Positions 1 through 4,732 of a DNA stretch of 5,640 nt are shown piece after piece. How positions within the stretch are numbered: position 1 is the stretch's first letter; each line of letters opens with the position of its first letter. Source of the DNA: Candidatus Methanodesulfokora sp. Lineage in GTDB: Archaea; Korarchaeota; Korarchaeia; Korarchaeales; Korarchaeaceae. Position numbers and translations under genes: made by a program. The notes below the pieces were generated by a model, which saw nothing but the letters and a program-made list of their open reading frames with translations, made no database searches and had not been told where the DNA came from. The DNA is taken from NCBI GenBank assembly GCA_023269865.1, contig JAGDWR010000029.1, positions 1-5,640 on the forward strand, given 5' to 3'.

Positions 1-24
1 TTGCAAGATATTTTAGTATTTTAA

Positions 25-35
25 TTTCAGTTTTT
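25..35 (+). terminator. T-rich element, possible terminator of an upstream gene
   Basis: A T-tract with the core TTTCAGTTTTT lies in an AT-rich stretch at the left edge. The same 11 bases occur just after the radical SAM gene (1207-1217), where a terminator is expected. Archaeal termination often needs only T-runs on the coding strand, so this may end a transcript that begins left of the window. No upstream gene is visible, so this is inference. Confidence 0.25.
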
Positions 36-112
36 GAAAGGGGACCTCTCAATATTTTCTCCTGCATTTTCATCTAGAAAAATTCTGGATGAAGCCTAAA
101 AATTTATCTGTC

Positions 113-158
113 TTAGGCAAAAGTCGAATAAATACTTTAATTAGTTAGCTTTGCCTAA
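113..158. repeat. 9-bp inverted repeat around the radical SAM promoter
   Basis: TTAGGCAAA at 113-121 is the exact reverse complement of TTTGCCTAA at 150-158, with 28 bases between. A further partial copy of the arm, GCCTAA, is at 94-99 and could pair with 113-118 as a 6-bp stem. The arms flank the TATA-like box at about 127-138 and the expected transcription start. The arrangement would suit a dimeric repressor or a looped operator. Chance occurrence in AT-rich DNA cannot be excluded. Confidence 0.4.
125..139 (+). promoter_or_regulatory. TATA-like box upstream of the radical SAM gene
   Basis: The AT-rich stretch with core AATAAATACTTT resembles an archaeal TATA box. A start site about 25 bases further on would fall near 155-162, giving a short leader before the ATG at 175. 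A second AT-rich candidate (AAATTTAT, about 100-107) lies further upstream. If the nearer box is used, the alternative TTG start at 151 would not be transcribed, which supports ATG 175. Confidence 0.4.
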
Positions 159-174
159 TTTTTCATGTGGAAAA

Positions 175-1200
175 ATGCTGAAGAACCTCCAGATTGAGGT
201 ATCAACATTCTGCGGCATGAGGTGCTCTTTCTGTCCTAGAAGCATTTTTTCCTCTAAGTGGAAGCAGAGAAACATGGATCTAAGCCTTTATAAGAGGATA
301 GCAGAGATATTTCCATTAGTTGATTATGTGCATCTTCAGGGGTGGGGGGAGCCCCTTCATAACCCAAGTCTTCCGGAGATGATAAGGATTGCAAGAGAAA
401 GTGGATGTAAAGTTGGTTTGACGACAAACGGTGTTCTAATAGATGATAAAATGGCTGAGTTTCTGCTCGAAAATCTTGATAGGATAACCTTTTCCCTAGG
501 AGGAGCCTCCAAAGAAACTCATGAGAGGATAAGAGTTGGGTCAAGTTATGAGAGGCTTTTGAGCAGGATAAAGATGATGTCTAAAGGAAAAAAGGGGGAG
601 AGACCGATTATAGCGATAACCTTCCAGTTGACAAGGGAAAACATAGGGGAACTGAGCCATGTTGTGAGGCTTGCGTACGAGCTTGGTGTGAACGAGGTCA
701 TAGCTCCAAATGTGGATTATGTGCCGAACAAGGAAGTGGAGAAAATAGTTGTCTTCTCCTGCTCAAAACCGGACAAAAATTTCTTAAGAAAAATAGAGGA
801 GGCTGAGAAAATCGCAAAGGAGCTTGGAATTACATTCGGAAAGAGATCTCTTGAGATGATGGAATCTCCTATGTGCGCTGAGGATCCGCTGGAGAGTGCT
901 TTCATCTCAGTGGAAGGAGAGGTGTCACCATGCGTCTATCTGAACCTTCCCACATTGGAAGAGAAAATAGAGAGGATCTTCTGTGGAAGAGAGATCCGCA
1001 TCAACAAGAAGATATTTGGCAGTCTGACTGAGAAAAGCTTTGAGGAGATATGGAGCTCCCCTGAATACAGGGAATTTAGAGATCATTTTCGCAGAAGATT
1101 GTCGGCATGGAAGGGCCCTGTGGATATCTTCAGTTTGTCTGAGGAAATGCCCCCTCTTCCAGAATCATGCAAAACATGCTACAAAGCTTACTTGATCTGA
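175..1200 (+). CDS. Radical SAM protein with SPASM/twitch-like C-terminal domain
   Basis: This is a cytoplasmic enzyme that should use a [4Fe-4S] cluster to cleave S-adenosylmethionine and start radical chemistry; its substrate is not known. With ATG 175 as the start (341 residues), the radical SAM motif CX3CX2C is C13, C17 and C20. A GWGEP segment at about 56-60 matches the SAM-binding GGEP motif, and LTTNG and FSLGGAS segments follow as in the family. The C-terminal third has C234, C253 (in a GEVSPC context typical of SPASM or twitch domains), C270, and a CX2C at 332/335 near the end, which could bind an auxiliary cluster. An in-frame TTG at 151 would add eight residues, but it lacks a ribosome binding site and lies upstream of the likely transcription start. 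The gene has its own promoter and is followed by T-tracts, so it is probably transcribed apart from the dsr operon. SPASM proteins often modify peptides or take part in heme or cofactor synthesis; no specific role can be assigned here. Confidence 0.85.
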   Translation: MLKNLQIEVSTFCGMRCSFCPRSIFSSKWKQRNMDLSLYKRIAEIFPLVDYVHLQGWGEPLHNPSLPEMIRIARESGCKVGLTTNGVLIDDKMAEFLLENLDRITFSLGGASKETHERIRVGSSYERLLSRIKMMSKGKKGERPIIAITFQLTRENIGELSHVVRLAYELGVNEVIAPNVDYVPNKEVEKIVVFSCSKPDKNFLRKIEEAEKIAKELGITFGKRSLEMMESPMCAEDPLESAFISVEGEVSPCVYLNLPTLEEKIERIFCGREIRINKKIFGSLTEKSFEEIWSSPEYREFRDHFRRRLSAWKGPVDIFSLSEEMPPLPESCKTCYKAYLI

Positions 1201-1203
1201 ACT

Positions 1204-1217
1204 ATTTTTCAGTTTTT
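1204..1217 (+). terminator. T-tract terminator after the radical SAM gene
   Basis: Two runs of five T (1205-1209 and 1213-1217), separated by CAG, begin a few bases after the TGA stop at 1198-1200. Archaeal RNA polymerase commonly terminates at such T-runs without a hairpin. The position between a stop codon and the next promoter fits. Confidence 0.45.
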
Positions 1218-1227
1218 CCATGAGAGA

Positions 1228-1237
1228 TTATATATTT
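1228..1237 (+). promoter_or_regulatory. TATA box of the dsrC operon
   Basis: The sequence TTATATATTT is a strong archaeal TATA-box match. A start site about 25 bases downstream would be near 1256-1262, leaving a leader of about 10-15 bases before the dsrC ATG at 1271. It is the only convincing promoter between the radical SAM gene and the six closely packed genes that follow, so it probably drives the whole operon. Confidence 0.6.
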
Positions 1238-1270
1238 TCCCTCCTCTGCTGAAAGCTGGGGTGAGAGGTG

Positions 1271-1591
1271 ATGCCCGAGATAGAATTCAAGGGTCAGAAG
1301 TATATTGTAGATGAGGATGGATTCCTGCAGGAGCCTGAGAAGTGGACCCCAGAGTTAGCTGAATTCTTCGCAAAGCATTTTGAGGGAATAGAGAAGATGA
1401 CGGAGGAACACTGGAAGGTTGTAAACTACCTCAGAGATTACTTCCTGAAATATGGCATAGCCCCTCCGATAAGGATGTTGACAAAAGCAACAGGATTTAG
1501 CCTGGAGAAGATATACGAGTTGTTCCCAAGCGGACCTGCAAATGGTGCATGCAAGATAGCTGGCCTGCCAAAGCCGACAGGGTGCGTCTGA
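1271..1591 (+). CDS. dsrC: DsrC, sulfur-carrier protein of dissimilatory sulfur metabolism
   Basis: DsrC is a small soluble carrier. In sulfate and sulfite reducers it receives the sulfur atom from sulfite reductase DsrAB as a trisulfide between two C-terminal cysteines, and the membrane DsrMK module then reduces it. The predicted 106-residue protein shows the family pattern. It has an N-terminal segment with DEDGFLQEPEKWTPELAE, a TEEHWKVVNYLRDYF helix, a helix-turn-helix-like core, and a flexible arm ending in C94-X10-C105-V106. Both cysteines are present with the canonical ten-residue spacing and one residue after the last. This separates true DsrC from TusE-like tRNA-thiolation proteins, which keep only the last one. 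Start ATG 1271 is chosen because GGTGA (1260-1264) lies six bases upstream; an in-frame GTG directly before it (1268) is too close to that site. It is the first gene of the operon, followed 12 bases later by the Rieske gene. dsrAB is not in the window. Confidence 0.93.
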   Translation: MPEIEFKGQKYIVDEDGFLQEPEKWTPELAEFFAKHFEGIEKMTEEHWKVVNYLRDYFLKYGIAPPIRMLTKATGFSLEKIYELFPSGPANGACKIAGLPKPTGCV

Positions 1592-1603
1592 AGAGGTGCT
1601 GGG

Positions 1604-2251
1604 ATGTCCAGCACTCCTGAAAAGAAAGCTGAGGAGAAAACAGTGGTGAAAGTTGCAGAGGAGGAGGTGATAAACGAGAGCAGGAGAAATTTCCTCAAAA
1701 GCATGGCTTTTCTCTCGGCTGTCTTTGCTTTTTCTGGACTTCTTGGAGTTGTAAGAGCCTTAGGACCAATTCAGATGAAGATACCGGAATGGCCTAGGAT
1801 AAAAGTAGCTAATATAAAGGATCTGAAGGAGAAGGAACCCATAATATTCAACTATCCTCTTGAGAGCACGCCAAACATCCTAGTTAAGCTGGGAAAGAAG
1901 GTCAGCGGCGGGGTTGGGCCAGATGAAGATATAGTTGCATACAGTCAGATATGTCAACATCTAGGCTGTATGGTCAGATTTATGCCCGCTGGATCCTCAA
2001 CAGAGTTTCCTGACAAGGATTTATTCTATTGCCCTTGCCATGCAGGCTTCTATGATGCAGATGATGGAGCTAAGATTTTAGCAGGTCCTCCCTTATATCC
2101 TCTTCCTCCAGTGAAGCTTGAATATGATAGCTCAACAGGCGATATTTATGCAGTCGGCATGGGACCCCCCGTTATATTCGGGAAGGGACCGCCTGGATCA
2201 ACAGAGGTATGGCGCGATCTTATAGGAGGAAAGCTTGTGGGAGGAGGGTAG
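1604..2251 (+). CDS. Rieske iron-sulfur protein, Tat-exported, bc-complex type
   Basis: This is the [2Fe-2S] subunit that takes one electron from quinol at the Qo site of a cytochrome b partner, on the outer face of the membrane. The 215-residue protein has a charged N-terminal region, a Tat signal S26-R-R-N-F-L-K32, and one hydrophobic helix (about 33-52) that probably stays as an anchor. The Rieske domain follows. Box 1 is C117-Q-H119-L-G-C122 and box 2 is C143-P-C145-H146. By homology C117, H119, C143 and H146 bind the cluster, and C122 and C145 form the disulfide. After H146 the sequence is A-G-F-Y. The serine that hydrogen-bonds the cluster in high-potential Rieske proteins is replaced by G148, while the tyrosine (Y150) is kept, so a lowered redox potential is likely. 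The C-terminal tail is rich in Gly and Pro. GAGGTG (1593-1598) precedes the ATG by five bases. The cytochrome b gene starts eight bases after the stop, as expected for partners. Confidence 0.95.
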   Translation: MSSTPEKKAEEKTVVKVAEEEVINESRRNFLKSMAFLSAVFAFSGLLGVVRALGPIQMKIPEWPRIKVANIKDLKEKEPIIFNYPLESTPNILVKLGKKVSGGVGPDEDIVAYSQICQHLGCMVRFMPAGSSTEFPDKDLFYCPCHAGFYDADDGAKILAGPPLYPLPPVKLEYDSSTGDIYAVGMGPPVIFGKGPPGSTEVWRDLIGGKLVGGG

Positions 2252-2259
2252 GTGTTTTT

Positions 2260-3669
2260 ATGGCTGCTGAAGAGAAAAGCACTATATACAAAATAGTTGA
2301 CTGGATAGATTCCAGGTTCGGCTTCAGCAGGACTATATTGAGGCCTGCACCTCGATACTCTCTAAGCCCCACATACTGGCTTGGTGCAATAGCTTTTGTC
2401 GTATTTTTGCTCCAAGGTGTCACTGGAATTTTGATGATGCAGTACTATGTCCCATCTCCCGACAAGGCATATGAATCAACGATGCAGATAGTTTCTTCCG
2501 TCTCTTATGGCCTATTTCTAGAGACAGTACACCTCTATGGTGCGTACTCGATGATATTGCTTGCATTCCTGCACTTGGTCAGAGGATATTTTGTCGGAGT
2601 TTACAAAAAGCCTAGAGAGCTGATGTGGATAGTTGGCATGGTGATGGGCCTAGCTACATTAGCAATGGGATTCACTGGCTATCTTCTCCCCTGGACTGTC
2701 ATATCTAAGAGCGCTGTTGATGTCTCAATAGGCTTGATAAACAATCTGCCCGATCCGATAAGAGGGATGATAATATACATAATAGCTGGTACCGGCAGCG
2801 ATGAGGAGCTTCTCATTAGGTTCTTCTCATTTCACGTAGTCGTGCTTCCAGTAATAATAATACTATGTTTTGCAATAAAATTACACATGTTTGAAGTACA
2901 TGGTGCCTCAGAGCCGTTGTCTGAGGAGGCAGACAGAAGAGAGGTAAGGTGGTTCCCCGACGTGCTCGTATACCTGCTGATGCTCTCCTTTGTCTTTCTC
3001 TCAGTTCTTTTCCTGATATCTGCTGTATTTCCAGCGGAATTTCCGCCAAAATTCTCCCCTGAGATAGCAGCCCAATACGCGCCCCAGCCAGAATGGTACT
3101 TCCTCTGGATGTACCAGATACTGAAAATACCTATATTCGAGGGGAAGACAGGAGTTCAAGCAGCACTATCCCTATTCATGCTCATAGCTCTTGTTGTCAC
3201 ATTCCTGCCCTTCATAGACAGATCTGAGAAGAGGAATCCAATGGAAAGACCTTTTGCGACAACAGTAGGGGTTATAGCCGTTGTCGAGATAGTAATTCTC
3301 ACCATATGGGGGGCGCTCACTCCAGGAAAAGGAGTCTCCCTGGATGCAGCAATAATAATCTTGGGGCTTCCCATACTGATAGTTGGTCTCATCTCCAGGG
3401 TAATCTACATGAGATATCAGCATGTGAAAGCATTAAGGATGCCAAAGAAGTTTGCATGGGAGTTCATCGAGGCATCCACATCCAATAATCTCCTGCTTTT
3501 CTTTGCAATGAGCTTCTTCATAGTGGTGGGAAGCTGTTCTATCTCCATGATAACTATGTACACAAATACCTTCAGCCTTGTTCTAAACACAATATCCCTC
3601 TTAATATCGCTCATCATGTCGACCTTGATCCTCTACTCAGCTGAGCCGAGGAACTTGATCAGGAGGTGA
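2260..3669 (+). CDS. Cytochrome b of a bc-type quinol-oxidising complex, long form
   Basis: This membrane subunit binds two b hemes and carries the quinol oxidation site served by the Rieske protein. The predicted protein has 469 residues and about ten membrane helices (near 39-60, 85-112, 121-145, 188-210, 233-257, 298-318, 333-352, 360-384, 410-432, 438-459). The second helix holds H91-X13-H105, the standard first ligand pair, followed by the familiar YKKPREL loop and GYLLPW. The Qo-site motif P277-E-W-Y280 is intact. The fourth helix has H192, but the next histidine is H209 (X16). The positions normally taken by the second ligand (X13 or X14 spacing) hold I206 and K207. The protein joins b6-like and subunit-IV-like parts in one chain, then adds helices beyond the usual end. 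The frame is open from 2209 inside the Rieske gene, but ATG 2260 has GGTG (2251-2254) five bases upstream and gives a normal N-terminus. Its stop overlaps the ribosome binding site of the next gene. Confidence 0.95.
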   Translation: MAAEEKSTIYKIVDWIDSRFGFSRTILRPAPRYSLSPTYWLGAIAFVVFLLQGVTGILMMQYYVPSPDKAYESTMQIVSSVSYGLFLETVHLYGAYSMILLAFLHLVRGYFVGVYKKPRELMWIVGMVMGLATLAMGFTGYLLPWTVISKSAVDVSIGLINNLPDPIRGMIIYIIAGTGSDEELLIRFFSFHVVVLPVIIILCFAIKLHMFEVHGASEPLSEEADRREVRWFPDVLVYLLMLSFVFLSVLFLISAVFPAEFPPKFSPEIAAQYAPQPEWYFLWMYQILKIPIFEGKTGVQAALSLFMLIALVVTFLPFIDRSEKRNPMERPFATTVGVIAVVEIVILTIWGALTPGKGVSLDAAIIILGLPILIVGLISRVIYMRYQHVKALRMPKKFAWEFIEASTSNNLLLFFAMSFFIVVGSCSISMITMYTNTFSLVLNTISLLISLIMSTLILYSAEPRNLIRR

Positions 3670-3674
3670 TAAAA

Positions 3675-3926
3675 ATGGACAGATTTCAGGCAGGAATTTT
3701 TGCAATTCTCATATTTCAGCTCGTAGTTCTCGCATATATCTTTTATCTTGATCCAATAACGTCCCAAAACAAGTTCGCAGCAGGCTTATCAGCAGAGCTG
3801 ACAGCTTCTGCCATCATACTTTACTTATACAAGAATATAAGAGAGGACTACGATCAAGAGTGGATAGCTGCAGGCATCGCTTTCATAATCTTAGCTCTTC
3901 TTTTGATGGTATTTTACGTGAGGTGA
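3675..3926 (+). CDS. Small three-helix membrane protein of unknown function
   Basis: The 83-residue product is not recognised. It is strongly hydrophobic, with three predicted membrane helices at about 5-24, 36-53 and 63-81. A polar loop (YLDPITSQNKF) follows the first helix, and an acidic loop (KNIREDYDQEW) joins the second and third. It has no cysteine or histidine and so no obvious metal or heme ligands. ATG 3675 is preferred over the in-frame GTG at 3666, because GGAGGTGA (3662-3669) lies five bases before the ATG and would overlap the GTG. It is tightly placed between cytochrome b and dsrM, with its stop four bases before the dsrM start. It is therefore probably a structural or linking subunit of the membrane complex; that is inference from context only. 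Confidence 0.8.
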   Translation: MDRFQAGIFAILIFQLVVLAYIFYLDPITSQNKFAAGLSAELTASAIILYLYKNIREDYDQEWIAAGIAFIILALLLMVFYVR

Positions 3927-3930
3927 TTTC

Positions 3931-4731
3931 ATGGGAGTTCTGGAGTTCACAATAGGAATTGTGCTAGCATACATATCTGTAATAGTTTTAGTAATAGGTA
4001 TAATTTACAAGTTCTACACGTGGATGAGAGTGCCAGTTCCCTTGAAAGTCCCCCTAACACCAGGTCCAACCACATATGCTGGCGTGGCTGCAAGGCTTGC
4101 AACAGAGGTGTTTGTGTTCAGAAGCTTGTGGAGAGGGGCTAAGAAACTCTGGATGGGTGGATGGATATTCCATGTGCTACTTCTAACCACAATAATAGCT
4201 CATATAATAAATATCCTGTTCCACGATCTATGGGGAGCCATTGGCTACTTCTGGTATGATCTAGTGGGCTACACTGGCATAATATTTGCTGGAGCCCTCG
4301 CATTTCTCATAGTGAGGAGGATTGTGATGCCCAACGTCCGGTACATATCCCATCTATCCGATTATCTAATACTGTTGTTGCTGATATCAATAGTCCTGCT
4401 GGGGGATTACGTCAGGTTCTACTCCGGAGTTGATGTGAAGCAGGTGTCTGCATTCATCTACAGCTTGATATACCTCAGGCCAGTGGAGCCTCCAAGCAAT
4501 ATATACTTCCTTCTTCACATGCTGCTTGTTGAGATCCTTATGATCTACATACCGTTTAGCAAAGTTATGCATTTCATAGGAATATTTCTCAATCCAGTGA
4601 AGAATCAGAGAAACGATGCTAGGATGAGGAGGAAGGTGAACCCATGGGACTTTCCAGTTGAGATAATGAGCTGGGAAGAGTATTATGAGAAGTTCAAGGA
4701 TGAGCTGGAGATGATAGAGAGGGGTGGTTGA
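3931..4731 (+). CDS. dsrM: DsrM-like di-heme cytochrome b (NarI family)
   Basis: This is the membrane subunit that passes electrons between quinones and the cytoplasmic DsrK partner, using two b hemes. The 266-residue protein has about five membrane helices (near 4-27, 76-97, 109-130, 142-161, 190-210) and a charged cytoplasmic C-terminal tail. Four histidines fit the NarI heme-ligand pattern exactly: H81-X9-H91 in the second helix and H196-X17-H214 at the last, matching the X9 and X17 spacing known for nitrate reductase gamma subunits. The PFSKVMHF segment leading into NPVKNQRND is typical of DsrM and HmeC proteins. GAGGTGA (3920-3926), which includes the previous stop, lies four bases before the ATG. 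The downstream dsrK-like gene confirms the DsrM rather than the NarI role. It could equally be named hmeC. Confidence 0.92.
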   Translation: MGVLEFTIGIVLAYISVIVLVIGIIYKFYTWMRVPVPLKVPLTPGPTTYAGVAARLATEVFVFRSLWRGAKKLWMGGWIFHVLLLTTIIAHIINILFHDLWGAIGYFWYDLVGYTGIIFAGALAFLIVRRIVMPNVRYISHLSDYLILLLLISIVLLGDYVRFYSGVDVKQVSAFIYSLIYLRPVEPPSNIYFLLHMLLVEILMIYIPFSKVMHFIGIFLNPVKNQRNDARMRRKVNPWDFPVEIMSWEEYYEKFKDELEMIERGG

Positions 4732-4732
4732 T

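Noticed and set aside
94..118. Hairpin GCCTAA/TTAGGC as a possible riboswitch or small RNA
   Set aside because: The stem is only 6 bp with a 13-base AT-rich loop and probably lies before the transcription start, so it is better read as part of a repeated DNA site.
254..544. Minus-strand 96-codon open frame opposite the radical SAM gene
   Set aside because: The plus-strand frame holds the conserved cysteines and SAM-binding motif; the minus-strand product resembles nothing.
2209..2259. Earlier start for cytochrome b at 2209 inside the Rieske gene
   Set aside because: It would add 17 basic residues with no family counterpart, while ATG 2260 has a well-placed ribosome binding site directly after the Rieske stop.
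3306..3488. Plus-strand 60-codon open frame inside cytochrome b
   Set aside because: It is fully inside a well-supported gene in another frame and has no coding features.
3931..4731. Assignment as nitrate reductase gamma subunit (NarI)
   Set aside because: The heme-ligand spacing fits NarI, but no narGHJ genes are near and the next gene is an HdrD/DsrK-type protein, which fits DsrM.
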